DNA of 64,000 bases, from NCBI GenBank assembly GCA_013398175.1, contig VZRZ01007779.1, positions 483,770 through 547,769 on the forward strand, written 5' to 3'. Under the pieces are notes generated by a model that was given only the letters and a program-made list of their open reading frames with translations, had not been told where the DNA came from and ran no database searches. The position numbers and the translations under genes are program-made. Shown in pieces: positions 24,880 to 37,700 of this stretch. The stretch comes from Climacteris rufus (Eukaryota; Chordata; Aves; Passeriformes; Climacteridae). Numbering within the stretch: the stretch's first letter is position 1; the number at the start of each line of letters is the position of its first letter.

Positions 24880-25420
24880 CCCCTCTACTTGGCTCTCGTG
24901 ACTCCTACTGAAGTGCTGCATCTAGTTCTGGGGTTCCCAGCACAGGAAAGACACCAGCCTGTTGGAGCAAGTCCAGAGGAGACCACCAAGGTGATTAGAG
25001 GGATGGAACACCTCTCCTATGCAGAAAGGCAGAGAGAACTGGGATTGTTCAGCCTGGAGAAGAGAAGGCTTCACAGTAACCTAACTGCAGCCTTCTAGTA
25101 CCTAAAGGGGATTTACAAGAAAGCTGGAGAGTGACTTTTCACAAGGGCATGTAGTGATAGGACAAGGGGATTGTCTTCAAACTGAAAGAGGGCAGGTTTA
25201 GGTTAGATATTAGAAAGAAATTCTTTACTGTGAGGGTGGTGAGGCACTGGAACAGGTTGCCCAGAGCAGATGCCCAATCCCTGAAAGTGTTGAAGACCAA
25301 GTTGTACAGAGCTCCGAGCAACCTGGCTTAGTGAAAGGTGTCCCTGTCCATGCCGGGAGGGTTGAAACTAGATGACCTTTAAGGTCCCTTCCAACCCAAG
25401 CCATTCTATGGCTCTATGAA
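24880..25420 (+). mobile_element. CR1 LINE 3' end with terminal 8-base repeats
   Basis: This matches CR1 from the end of ORF2 through the complete 3' end. Ordered landmarks are ctcctactgaagtgctgcat, aggagaccaccaaggtgatt, gagaactgggattgttcagc followed by ctggagaagag, acaagggcatgtagtgatag, gtgagggtggtgaggcactg, gaacaggttgcccagagcag, and agatgacctttaaggtccct followed by tccaaccc. It ends in attctatggctctatga, the tandem 8-base tail that CR1 uses in place of poly-A. Residual ORF2 codons at 24889-25098 read LGFPAQERHQPVGASPEETTKVIRGMEHLS. It is 5' truncated, which is usual for LINEs. It appears moderately old, belongs to a different subfamily from the copies at 8556 and 36264, and is inactive. Confidence 0.95.
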
Positions 25421-28400
25421 TAGGCACGCCTTCCTAATTGCTTCTCCAGTGACTAGTGCCCAGTCTGAAAAGCTGGGAACAGAATCTCCAACACCCATTG
25501 TGTTATTTATTTAACAAGGTATTGTGTTACCTTACGTGAGTTAAGAAATTGGCATGATTAGGGGGACTAAAGAGAGGCAGGAAGTGTGGAAAAAAGGGGG
25601 ATGGGGTTTGTTTTTTCTGATTTTTTTCTCCCCTCCCCTATCATTTGGAAAAAAATATAATTTAGGTTTCCTCTTTCAAATTGCTCCAACACACTTCCAC
25701 ACTAGCTGTACTATGCTAGCTCTTTTACTTTGGGGCAGTCCAGATCAAATTATATCCTGAAGGTATTTTTCTGTACCTTCTGCAATGCTTTTCCTATTAC
25801 TGTGGCAGCACCAAAAGGCACAACATCATTACGCCAACACCTTAGAGAAAAAATAGAAGACTATCCTGGCCCTGTAAACTTACTCTCTAGATAGACAAGA
25901 ACACAAAGAATAGTATGGACTCTACTTGAAAAAAAAAAACAGTTGATACAAGATGCTTAGTCCAAGGACATTTTCAGATGGGGTAGGTGTTACCTGAAAG
26001 ACAGCAAGGCAGGGAATGGCAAAGGAGATCATCAGCAGTTCATTCTGTGCAAACAGTGTGGATCAGCAGATTGGTAAGAATAGATATTGTAAAAAGAAAG
26101 CTTGAGGTATTTTACCCTGGCTCATCAGCAGGAGCAGATCAGGTGGGAAAAAAACAGTTTTGTGAGAAGCTTTTGTTGTCATAGGTGATTTCCCACTACT
26201 CAGTTGAAGGTATGGTGATAAATAACAGCTGTATCTGGATGTGATGTCTCCCTCTCCAGATCACATTGAAAGCAGGGAGAATAAAGCAGGAAAAATCAGA
26301 TGCTGCTTTGGCTTTGCATCCGATATTGGCCTTTGTCAGAGGCAGAATATCAGTGCAGCAGAATCTCTGGGTTTTACTTTCAAAAGTAGCTCATAAGACA
26401 CATCTCCCTGATACCTCACTGTCTTGTTTTTGTTTCTTCCTTTCTCCCCTCCTTACTAAAAAAAGAAATAGCAAAAGGCAGGGAGCTGTGCTGTATTTGA
26501 GATTCCTCAAAAAACAAATTTGACAAGAGAGCTTGTTTGAAAAGATAAGCTGGGAGATTTACACCAGATAAGAGAATATGAAACCTTCTAGTAGAAAACC
26601 AATCTGACATGCAACAAATTAAATAGGTTAAAAAGTATTTTGTCATTGTCTGCCAATGAGGTTATGCTTATTTCCTCCCACCACTGTCTTCAAAGGGTGA
26701 AATGAAACCACCATGGGATATTTCACTTTGAATAGGTTTTTTTTTTTTGTCATTGAGCTTTAAAATCACATTCAGAAATTAAAGAAAAATTATGATTTTC
26801 CTTACAGAAAGAGACAATCTTCTTTCAACAGCTTTTTTGAATATTTTTTAAATCCGAGCTTGCATCCTAGAGCTAACATTTACCATGTGCTAGATAAATA
26901 AGATCATACTATCAGGAAGATTAAAACATCTAACAGAATCCTTTACATTAAACTGGAAGTTTGCATTTTACATATGGTTTATGTAGACAAGAGAATTTGA
27001 TTGTTTACAACTACATCTGAGAAAAATAAAATCAAGTGTTTTTTAAGATAACAAAAATTCTTTTCTCAAAGTAACATCCTGTATGTGCCCCTATAGAACT
27101 TATTCACAATATCGCTTCAGATACACATATACTAATGTATACATTTGGTGAACTACAGAATCAGTCCAACACTACCCAGCATGCTGGAGTCAGGATGCCA
27201 GATCTAGTAAATCCCTAGTTTGACCCACCATGACAACAATTTTTCCACTTCAAAATTACATTCTTCCTTCATGACTTTCTTGTTCAAACTTCTAAGCTAA
27301 ATGTTTCTTAATATTTTAGTGACAAAACCATCAAAGTTTTCTGTAAGCAAAATTATTTTAACTTGATTTAGAAAAGTTTTTCATACTGCTTCCAATTTGT
27401 GGAAGGAATATATAAATCATAAATACCATATTTAAAATTTTGCATTTCTGGTGAGAGAGATCATATTCATAAAAAAAAAAAGAGTCCAATAAGTGCAACC
27501 AAATTTTTTTCTTAAAAATAAGAACACACAGTTACTAATTTTTCCCTTAAACTCATCTATCCAATTCTAATATGTACATATTTCCTACCTGCAGGGTTTG
27601 TTAAAATTTTGAAAAGGTGTCAACACTCTAGAATGAAAACAACCTAAAATACTGTTACGATCATGGAAGTTGTCAACTATAAATCTCCACTTAAAATTAT
27701 CTTTTGAAGTGATATCTGAGTTCACTGACAGGCAACTTATGGGAAAAAGACCTCTATCAAGATTGTTTGCAAGTATTTGTAAGTAATAGAATAGTTCTGA
27801 TGCCTGCAATTAGTGTGTGTTCTAACACATTCATAAACTTAAGCAGAGTAAGTATTTAGGAAGCAGAATTTCCTTCCTTCATTACCCAAATCAACTGATT
27901 TATGACAGAATTTCCTGGTCTTCAGTATACTGGAAGACACAAGGTATGTTTAAATCATACATTACAGAAGCATAATTTCTCTTTTTTAGAATAACTCCAG
28001 AGGACTTACTCACTCAAGCAGAAACTCTGATTTATTTTTTTTTTCCTAGACTTTGGATTGCATATGTTGTCCCCTTCTTGGCTAGAAAACACTATAGCTG
28101 GGTCTCTCAGACAAAGGCTGCTCAGGCTTGAAAGTCATAACCCACTCATTTGCTCTTGAATACTTCAGGCAGTTTAGGAAGAATAAACATTCTTCACACT
28201 TCTGGGTTTTCTTAGGGACCACATAACAGTTAAAGCAAGCAACATGAAGATTTTTTTTTTTTTTAATAAATAGTTGACTCACCTTTGTTGCAGAGTTCAA
28301 TGAAAAAAATAAAAGTAAGTAATAAACCAAAAAGCCACCTGAGAAGTCCTGACAACATTTCATCATCATGCAGATTTCTTTATGTTGATACACACACACA

Positions 28401-31400
28401 AAGCTCTTGATGACATTTTTCTCTTTGTCTTTTCTTTCCCTTCTGAAGTTATTGATAAAAAGATCCTTACTTTGTTCAGTCCAAATCCTGGCCCCATGAC
28501 TGAAAGAAAATGTTATTTACAAAGACATATTGCAGCAGACATGGCCTTCTGTTCAATACACTAATACTACAGTATTTGTGGTAAATGGTTTTAAGAAACA
28601 GTAAAATTACTATCAAACCATCAAAACTAGTATTTATGTCTGTCTTCTTCACCTGCTAATTGAGTGCTATTCAAGCTTCTAAAAAAACCAAGTGTTGTGT
28701 CATGAAGCATTAGTTGTTAAGCATTATGCTGTAGAAAGAGTTTCTATTTCCTGCATTTTAACCAAAGCAAACCACCATTCAGTTGTCCATCTAAAACAGT
28801 CTCTCTCAGCAGAGGAGGGTTGACTATGAACAACACCTCTCAATCACGGAGCCTTTGGGAACAACTGCCAGCCTAAAATATATGAATGGAAATTGATGGA
28901 ACATCACTGAGCAAGGTCTGATCTGATTGCACAGGTATTTTCTAAAACCCTAAAATCTAATGTCTGAAGAATGGTACATAAAAGAGTCAATTCGTAAAAT
29001 CCCATTAGATAAGTTATACTCCAGAAAATCCGTACACTGCTTTTATCTTTTATCCTCAGCTATACAGAATCACAGCATAGAACCACAGAATCACATTCAG
29101 GCACTACCTTTTCAGCTTTGAAAAACAGATCAAACTACAGCTTTTGTACCTAGACACGTTTATTGAAAGATTAATGTAAGATCTCTGCAACCAACACCAT
29201 CATTACACTGATTGTTCTAATGGTGAGGAAGTTTTACGGTCAGATGATCAGTTTGCCTTCTGGGAATCCAGATTCACAGCTCCTTTCTTCTGTGCTCTTC
29301 CTAGATGCCATGTAGGCTAGTCTCACAGAGAAAAGTTTTCTACACCTGTCAATAAGCACATGCCAAAGTGGGACATATTTCCACTTTGAAAACCCTCTTG
29401 TGTCTGAGCACAGACTCATATTCAGCAATCACATCTGAAGAGCTGTTGGGAGTCCACTAGTGCCCATCATAAATCAAAGCCAGAAGAAACATCTGAACTC
29501 CTCTGAAATCCAACTGACAATCCAACAGAAAACACTCAAGCCCACTGTTGGAATCCATTCACTGCCAGCCATTAACTGTTCTCTGGTATTGGGCCAATTT
29601 ACATTTACAACTTGTTTAGGATCACTGACAACTCAGCATTTCTTTGGGTTAATACTTCCTTGATGTAAATAGTCCATGACTATGCTACCACTCATCTCCT
29701 ATGTTTGTGTCTAGAGATGACTGAAGAAAAGCCACACATCACAGATGTATCCCACAGGTCTCTTTAGAGAGGAGCTCAGCCAATTGCAAAGCTCCCTATT
29801 TTACACTGCCCTTGAGAGTAGAACAGAGGCTCAAATACTTCCCAGCATGTTTGTACTTCAATGCTATCTACTCCCAGATTCTGGTCTTTTTACTTACATT
29901 CAGCTTCATCTGTTGACTTCACCTCCTTTCCCAGTACCTTGAAGTTTAATTAAGATCAGTAGTAAATGATACAGAACCTTGCAGTTACTTTACAGAAGAC
30001 AAGCTGAAAAAGCTTGAGAAAAATCCATAGAAATTAAAAAGCAGCTTGTTTCTTGTTTCGGCTATCTTGTTTTGACAGCACATCCAGCATTTGCAGGTTT
30101 AATTTCTCTTTCAAGCTAGAGGCATAAAGCAAAATGCCAAAGAAAAATATTTTGTCCAGACTCAACCAGTAATTTTGAGGTAATTACAGTGCTGAATGTT
30201 CAGCCTGAAGTTTTCCAGGTAATTAGAGGTTTAGGTTAGTTGCCTTTCTTTAGTAAGTATTTCAATTCCAACTCATCTCTCTTAAAATAAGCCCCCAAAC
30301 CACACAGAGAACAACATTCCCTGGGTTAGAATAAACAGATTTTTGTCATATAGCCTAGTACTCCTATAGTTTTCCTAGAAGTCTAGGTAAATAAACTAAG
30401 TTAGTTATTCTGAGCTAGAGAACAGCTCCCTATGATAAAGCATGGCATTAAAGTATTTTTGAAGCCAAAGAAATCCGCTATTCTACCTGCTTATTTTACA
30501 TTGTGGCATCAGCAGCAGAAAGGCAGTCACAGTTCATCTTATCAGGTGCTACCTTAACAACTGGCCTATAATGGTCAAGGTTAATTTTGTTCTGATGTTA
30601 CAGCCCCAGGCTCTACCACAGCCAGCAGCCAGGTCTACATCACCTTCTAGCCTTAGGTCACAGACAATAGTGCCCAGAGAGAACAACCACTGGAGAACCT
30701 GGCACTGCTTCCACAGAGTGCACTAAACGGGATCCCAATGCCTCAATTCAGATGTGGTTTCAAATGCAGCACCCCAGTGATTCTAGTGTACACTGCATGA
30801 ATCCAGGTACAAAGACCACGCCAATTTGTACCTAAAAAGACCCTTTCCAAAGCACTGAACCCTTCTAGTATTGCACCTATTGTGCTTGCGAGCAAGCTAA
30901 CATTTAATATCTTTCCAGAGTGAGATCAATGAGCAGAACTTTAACTCCTGGTCTCCACACTGATACTTTCATCTTCTTATACTTTCATCTTCTGTGCATA
31001 TGGTAAGTATCCTATTTTGTTATGCATACAGATATCAGTAACCTCCCACATACTCAAACTTTATCAGTGTATCAGTGCAGAGCAACAGGAAGAACATGTG
31101 CAGACCAGCATAGCTCAAACATTTTTTTCCTTTTATACAATACCATTCACTCAGTCGAAGTCCCTCACTCAAGCAAAATTAACTACTTTGGTAGGTTTTC
31201 AGCTCTTACAAATAAATGCTTTACGTAACACTGAAATAAACATTTTCAACTACATGCATTTTGTATGTTTTGAAAAACAACGACTAAATATTTCAAATAT
31301 TTCAATTATTCAGGACTTTAAACTAATCAACTAAGCAGAAACAAACTTGCACACTGCTTCAGATTACTTAAATGTAATCCTGCACCTTTTAAAAGAGCTG

Positions 31401-32804
31401 TTAAAAAGTTCACCAAAACCTAAATAAGAACAATGTCAAAAAGTGTATGGCTCACATATGCCAACTATATAGAATAGATGGAAACAAACCAGTAATTTTA
31501 GAAATCAAATTATGTATTGTAAAACAACAGAAATATTATCAAACTTTAGTAACTGCCTTTTTAATATCTAATCTTGAACACTGAGAAGACCTAAAAAAAA
31601 ATCTTAACCATCAACTATGGAAAAATCTACACTTTAGCTATAGATTAATTATGGAGTGCTATTTATCACTTTCATATAACACTTTAAGCAAGGAATATGG
31701 CTTACAGGATTAAATTTTGCACTTTGTCAAAATACTGAACTCATTATCAAAATATCATCACAATGACCAGTAGAGTGCTTTAAAAAGCCAGCAGTGCAGC
31801 AGTTCCCCAGTTCTAAGTCTTGTTTTATCAAATTAAGAGCCTAGTGCTGCACCACTGATTTAATGAGTACTTTCACCTTTTATATTAATGACAACTTTCC
31901 AACTCTCTGAAGAAACAATAATATATTATGGATCCACAATTAAGAAATGCATTGTGACTACAAATTGCATTTCATATATCTCTGTGCATATAATTAAGAT
32001 TTAAATTCTTTGCACTGTATTTGAGCTGTAAGCAACCCTCTGAGGGTTTTTAAATGAACTTTAATGATCGATCCACATGAGGATTTTGAATACTAACATT
32101 ACCAATAAAAATGGTTCTATAAAATAGGCTAGCTCCACAGATCTATTTCTTATAGTATAATGTTATTGTTATAATTTCAAAGAGCTACATCATCCTATGG
32201 GCAGATGTAGGTAGGAGAGTATCCATTTCAAAAAGCAAACATTATATTGAAAATAGAATTGCAAGGCTCATTAGTATTTCCTGTTAATATATCACTAAAG
32301 CTGGAGTCCAGCAGACTTTTCCTTGTTTACTTTGTCTTAAAAACATTCAACCCAAGAGATGCATATCAAATACCACTGAACATCCAAGTAACATTTGCAT
32401 AGCACTTCAGCCTTTCCACCTACTGGCATATCGCCCACAAGAACTGTTCCCTACAGCAGTAACACCCTGTACTAGTTAGGCATCAGCACCCACATTTCCT
32501 CACTGCTGTCACTTAGGTAACAGTGCTTCCCTTCTCAAAAAAAAAAAAACAAAAACCCAAAACAACACACAAACAAAATTCCAAACTCCTTTCCCAATAG
32601 CTATGGCAAAACACAAAAATTTAAGTGAAAGCTTGTGAAAATAAAAAATGGATGGACACTGGAATAAATTTAATTCACAATTATAGTTATACCAATTCAG
32701 CTCTAGCCTTGGTCTTACTCCACTTCTCCAAAAGGCAGCCAACATGGTCCTGGGCAGAGCTGCCACTTGAAGGGCCCCAGGAAAACTGGGGCAAGGGTAC
32801 TAAA
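25421..32804. other. AT-rich non-coding sequence
   Basis: No gene is recognised in about 7.4 kb. Around 26090-26200 there is a faint LINE endonuclease-like trace (see findings). At 29050-29095 there are agaatcaca-type words like the minus-strand CR1 tail, but they are too short to call. About 30600-30800 is somewhat GC-richer, without an assigned identity. Poly-T runs lie at about 26740 and 28250. Open frames are short and domain-free. Confidence 0.6.
30963..30994 (+). repeat. 16-base tandem duplication
   Basis: The unit atactttcatcttctt is followed directly by atactttcatcttctg, so the two copies differ at one base. It lies inside the splice-flanked stretch 30919-31002 discussed under findings. 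Confidence 0.85.
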
Positions 32805-32925
32805 GGAAGATGAAGTTCAACCAGGGCAAATGCAAGGCCTCACACATGGGAAGGAAGAGCAAGACAAGCCGGGCACCATCTGCCTGGGAAGTAGCTCTGT
32901 GAAGTCTCTGGGGGCTGCCAAGCCT
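32805..32925 (+). mobile_element. CR1 LINE scrap (ORF2 C-terminal region)
   Basis: The plus strand reads gatgaagttcaaccagggca followed by aatgcaagg, cacatgggaaggaagagcaa and agtagctctgtgaagtctct. This is the order of the CR1 'MKFNKGKC...LHLGR...SSVEKDLGV' coding region, with several frame breaks. Both ends are lost. The sequence then passes into a GC-richer block that does not follow CR1. Confidence 0.7.
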
Positions 32926-33219
32926 TCCAAACCCCTTGGACATACCCAGGGGTTTACCGACCACCTTGGGCTTCTCCAGTCATCCCAACCTCCACACACC
33001 CCCACCCCTCAGGCTTCAGGGCTCACCAGCCCAGGAATTACAACCTTGGCAAAGGCTGCTGCACATGCTCCTGCTGCAGCAGCCCTTCTTCAGGGCAAGG
33101 GTGTGCAGATACTCCAGACCCCAAGGGCCTCATGGCTGTCTTCCCCACACTGCACATAGCTGTGAGCTCTGTAATCCTGTTCAAGACCTAAATAAAAATT
33201 CTGAATGAAATTCATTCAG
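32926..33219 (+). other. GC-richer block ending with AATAAA and a palindrome, identity unknown
   Basis: This stretch is clearly richer in C and G than its surroundings and is not recognisable as CR1. It holds proline/serine-rich frames on the plus strand (32767-33159 and 32936-33208), as expected from C-rich composition, so I do not call a protein. An AATAAA hexamer sits at 33191-33196, followed by a perfect inverted repeat at 33201-33219 (CTGAATGAA, one base, TTCATTCAG). It could be part of an unrecognised LTR or a retroposed transcript tail. Neither is shown. Confidence 0.4.
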
Positions 33220-36200
33220 AGGAGAGAGGACCATCAGAGATGCCTGCAATCCCAATTTCATGATCAACATACTTGCCCTTTCTTTACCTCAATATTATTT
33301 ACAACAGAATTGAGTAACTTGAGTAAGATTTTCACTAGCCTGTTGCCTTGGATTTTATCATCAAGACCACAAATGATACAATGATTGTTTAATATAAATC
33401 AATATCCAAAGGCATGCAAATTATCTTTATAAAACATAAGGAAAACAGAAATGTGTTACTTTGAATAAAGTATATTTTCATGTATTTAAAGTATTACAGA
33501 GCTTGGCTTTCAAAGAGTGATTTACAGAAAACATATTGAAGGCTTTTTTAAAAACAGTGTGCCAAATAAAATATGCAACCATAGTATAAATAAGGCTTTT
33601 TGGATTTTCTTCACTAGAAAAAGAGATTGTTCCCTGAAAGCACACTGGAGGCAAAAAAGATGCCAACACAACAATTTAAATTGTCTTCTTTACAACCTCT
33701 GCACCTCTAAAAGATAATTTTGGTTTTTTGCAACACTTTCCTCATTAGCTTTTATATGATGGTTATCTAACACATCTAAAAAACATAGAAAAATATATGT
33801 GGAGTCTTGAGTTGATTTTAAAATCAATAGAGGCCTTTGGAGTCAGTGAAGATTAACATCCCAAGAAAGAGCCAACCCTTTATCTTCAATTTGATACTCA
33901 AAATTTCTAACCAATGTTACTTTTGGTCACTGTTGACACATTCTGGGCAGCAAGACAGCATTACTTGCAGAACTGCTGCTGCCATCATGTAGTGCACACC
34001 AGAGATGCAGGAGCTGGACAGAGCACAGCATAGTGGCAACCAATGTTTGGGACTTGGTTGTACTGAAAACCCTGAAACATATCAACATATGAAATTCTCT
34101 CCAAAATTATATATTCTGTTTGTGTTTTTATAGCTCTCTATTAGATTTACTCTTTATAAAAAAATGGGTTTTCTTCTGAGAGCACTTACATCCAAACAGG
34201 AGTCCAATTTTCATATAATCCAAATTGAAGTTCAGTGAATGCAACACTCCCAGAAAAATCAATAGTCACCAGGATGCTTAGCTTTACATTGGACTGAATG
34301 CAATATGAGCTGGGTAAAAGTGCACAATATGCAAGTTTGCAGGCTTGTATGTGTAGGTCAGAGATAGTTCAGAACAGACTATGAACTTGAGCATATTTAA
34401 TAAAAGTAATACTGCTTTGACAAAGCAGGAGTTCTAAGTGCTTTAGATGTATTAGAAAGCATTCATTTCGAAGGTGATGTTTTTAAGATTTGTCTTCACA
34501 CTCTATATGACACTAAAATTAACATATACATCTTTTAACTATTTTTCCTCATTAATAAGGGCATAGAAGCATTGTTGTGCTTCAATTGATTCAAAAACAG
34601 TTCTTCACAAAGGCATCTGAAATTCTCAATAAATTATTTTACAGCCTTTCAGATACAGAATCCAACCTCAAAGATCCAGTCCAGAAAACAATGCCTAGAG
34701 TCATAATGATTGTTCTTCTATTCTCCCCTCCAACAGCAATCTTCAGTTTTCTATACTGAAATGTACACAAACACCAGACTGCGTTCCTTGTGCTCAGTAG
34801 GGTGTAGTCTCCAGTAGAGGGGAAAATAGAAGCAGCAGCTTAACTAGCATTCAAAGTGATGACAAGAAGGTCTTCTGCATAATTACACTGATGCCAATCT
34901 CCACTATAACTCAGAATTATTAATATTCCCTGCAGGGGAGGCAGGGTGCAACTTCAGTGAAAAATTAATGGGATTTACAGAATTTGCATTAGACATATTG
35001 TTTCCTATGAAGAAGAAGCTAGCAAGATGCACACAATCTTGAGGGGAAAAAAAGCAGCTTTCCAATTTTTGTCATAATACTTTTCTTTCTCCAGTATTTT
35101 ACTTGGCTTACTTCTCTATGACAATTGGCTGAAAGTTGCATTTTGTGATTAAAATCACAATATATCAGAAAAATGATGCTATAGCTATCAACAGTATAAT
35201 TACTGTATATATTTATCATTCATAATACTCTTTCTGGCACAGAGAACAATAAAATTAATTTCATGTTCCCCACAGTGGATGGAAGTGGGCTTATTTACAC
35301 AAACTGATACATGTACCATTTGTTAGACATGAATTTACAAATATTCCCTTAAACAATATTATGTTATTTTCCTGTAAAGCTAAAGCCAAATAGATCATGT
35401 AACTGCAAGACAGTTTCAGACACACTGGAAGAGGCCTCCTAGATCATGAACATAATTTCTGTGCTGCAAAAATCAATTATAACAAGCTCCTTAGATTTAT
35501 GAAGGCTTTTGTGCAGAAAGAAGTTAAAACTTTTTTTTCTCCCATCAAGTTATGTACAAACTAGGTTGTATCCTAATTTCTAGCCTGATTCCATTGTTTG
35601 CTTATACAAAGTTGTCTTCATTATCTACTTCCTTCTCTCTTTTCCTTTTATTTAACCCTTCTGCATATTAAAAAAGAGCAATGACATGCCTAGACAGGCT
35701 CAATTTTGCTAAAATAAACAAAATTTTAAAAATTCTGGGCTCTAAGACGCCTTCAGAAATGGGGAATGAAAAACAGCTTTGACTGCAATTTCAAGAATGT
35801 ACACATTACTGCAAAGACTTACCCTTTTGCTCTGGCATTAGAATTTCAGTGTTTCGTATCTGATTTCTTAGGATCAGTTGCCTCTTCTGCAATGTCAGCA
35901 GCATTAGTAGTACATACTTTTCCTATAATATACCATTGCAACAAGGTGACAAGCCACATTTCACAGCAAAAAGTTTCTTCAGGGAACAACCTTGCACTTT
36001 ATATCATTAAATTGTTCATATAGTCTTTTTTCTGAACACCAGTGATCTGTAAACCCCACAGCTCTTCTGGAGACCGACAGCCTTGTGTAAGCAGTAAATG
36101 CCCTGCAACCTATCCCATTTTTCAGCTCAGGTCATCTATATGGACAGGCGAGACCTAAAACCACCCCAAGACTAGTGGGCAGAACAGACACTGTTACAGA

Positions 36201-36263
36201 CCTCCTTAGGCTTCATGACCATCTCTCCATATTAACTTATCTAGAGAATCTGTCACACACATC
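33220..36263. other. AT-rich non-coding sequence
   Basis: No gene and no transposon is recognised. The open frames (33517-33717, 35766-36023 and others) have no domain. Sequence near 33930-34060 is slightly GC-richer but is unassigned. Confidence 0.65.
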
Positions 36264-36972
36264 AGACTAGAATGCAAGAGGTTAGAGAGAAGCACTGCAG
36301 AAAGAGACCTGGGAATCCTGGTCAGTGGCAATTTGAATAGGATTCAGCAGTGCCCTGGCAGCCAGGAGGGCCAACCCTGTCCTGGGGGGCAGCAGGCACA
36401 GCATCGCCAGTCAGGCAAGGCAGGGGACTGTCCCACTCTGCTCTGCACTGGGGTGGCCTCACCTCAAGTGCTGGGGGCAGTTTTGGGCACCACAATATAA
36501 AAAAGATACTAAGCAGTTAGAGAGAGTCAAGAGGAGGGCAACGAAGATAGTGAAGGGCCTTGAGCAGAAGCCATATGAGGAGTGGCTGAGGTCACTTGGT
36601 CTGTTCAGCCTGAAGAAGAGGGGAGACCTCATTGCAGTCTGCAACTTCCTTAGAAGCATAAGGCAGAGGGGCATGCGCTGATCTCTTCTCTCTGTTGGCC
36701 AGTGACAGGACCTGAGGGAATGGCCTTAAGCTAAGTCAGGCGAGGTTTAGGTTGGATATCAGGACAAGGTTCTTGACACAGAAAATGGCTGGGCACTGAA
36801 ATAGGCTCCCCAGGGAAGTGGTCACAGCACAAGCCTGACAGAGTTCAAGGAGTGTTTGGACAAGGGTCTCGGGTACATGGTGTGACTCCTGGGACTGTTC
36901 TGTGCACGGTCAGGAGGGAGACTCTGATGATCCTTGTGGGTCCTTTCCAACTCAGGATATCCTTTGATTCAT
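36264..36972 (+). mobile_element. CR1 LINE, longest copy in the window, with complete 3' end
   Basis: It starts within ORF2 and runs through the whole 3' untranslated region. Broken ORF2 codons read RSTAERDLGILVSGNLN.IQQCPGSQEGQPCPGGQ, the same subfamily signature (GSQE.QPCPG) as the copy at 8556. Then come gtggcctcacctcaagtgct, ggagggcaacgaagatagtg followed by aagggccttgag, ggagtggctgaggtcacttg, gttcagcctgaagaagagg, ggatatcaggacaaggttct, and gatccttgtgggtcctttcc followed by aactca. It closes with a decayed tail (atcctttgattcat). It is 5' truncated and carries many substitutions. The minus-strand frame at 36459-36674 is antisense shadow. Confidence 0.95.
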
Positions 36973-37636
36973 ATTTGTCAAAAATTAGACTGCAGCATGA
37001 AACATTTCCCAATGCTACTGATTTTTAATTAGCAATCCAAGACTGAAATTTTTTCTTGTGGCTCTTCTAAATCCCTGGGGCAAAATCTATTATCCCAAAT
37101 GGATTTTTCACAGTAATGCTAAATTGAGCATCCCAAATTTGTAGTACACTAATTTAGCTCAATTTGATAAGTGTTTTCAATCAGCAAGGCTCAAAGTGTT
37201 GAACAGGAGAAGCATGGGGTTACTTGACATGAGTTTAACTCTGTCAGTTTCATTTTTGAGAACAATACATGAACTGAATTTCTCCTGTCAGGGTTATTCC
37301 TCCCATGCAAGAAATGGCATCACTAACAGGAGTGAAGAGGACATGAAAGCTAGTCCAGACCAAACTACAAATACATGTATTCTGGAATCCTGGGGACAAG
37401 AGGGTTCCCAGCACAAAGCTCAGAAATTAATCTCTCACACCTCTAACTTCTTTTATCATCTGGTGGGAGTAAAAGTTAAAAGCAAACAAAGAAATAGAGG
37501 TATTGTTAATGAATTAGTCACACTATTTAATAAATCTGTCTAGAGCAAATTACATTTTACCTGAAATATTTTGAACCAGAATCAAAAAACTACATACTCT
37601 TTCTCACCATACAGTAAAAATTAGCAAGTTGATCAG

Positions 37637-37700
37637 GGATCAAACTAGACAAGCCCAAAGGCCCTTCCCAGCCTATGCCAAGCATGATTTATCATGGATG
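37637..37700 (+). mobile_element. Short CR1 3'-tail fragment
   Basis: The sequence caaactagacaagcccaaag followed by gcccttcccagcctatgcca aligns by eye with the CR1 end 'gaactagatgaccttaaaggtcccttccaacccataccattctatgatt'. It finishes in an agcatgattt remnant of the tail repeat. It is only about 60 bases, so the call is moderate. Confidence 0.5.

Noticed and set aside
29050..29095. Words like agaatcaca resembling the CR1 tail repeat
   Set aside because: Too short and without any CR1 body next to them.
32767..33208. Proline/serine-rich plus-strand frames of 130 and 90 codons
   Set aside because: They span a CR1 scrap and a C-rich block. The two overlapping frames reflect composition rather than coding.
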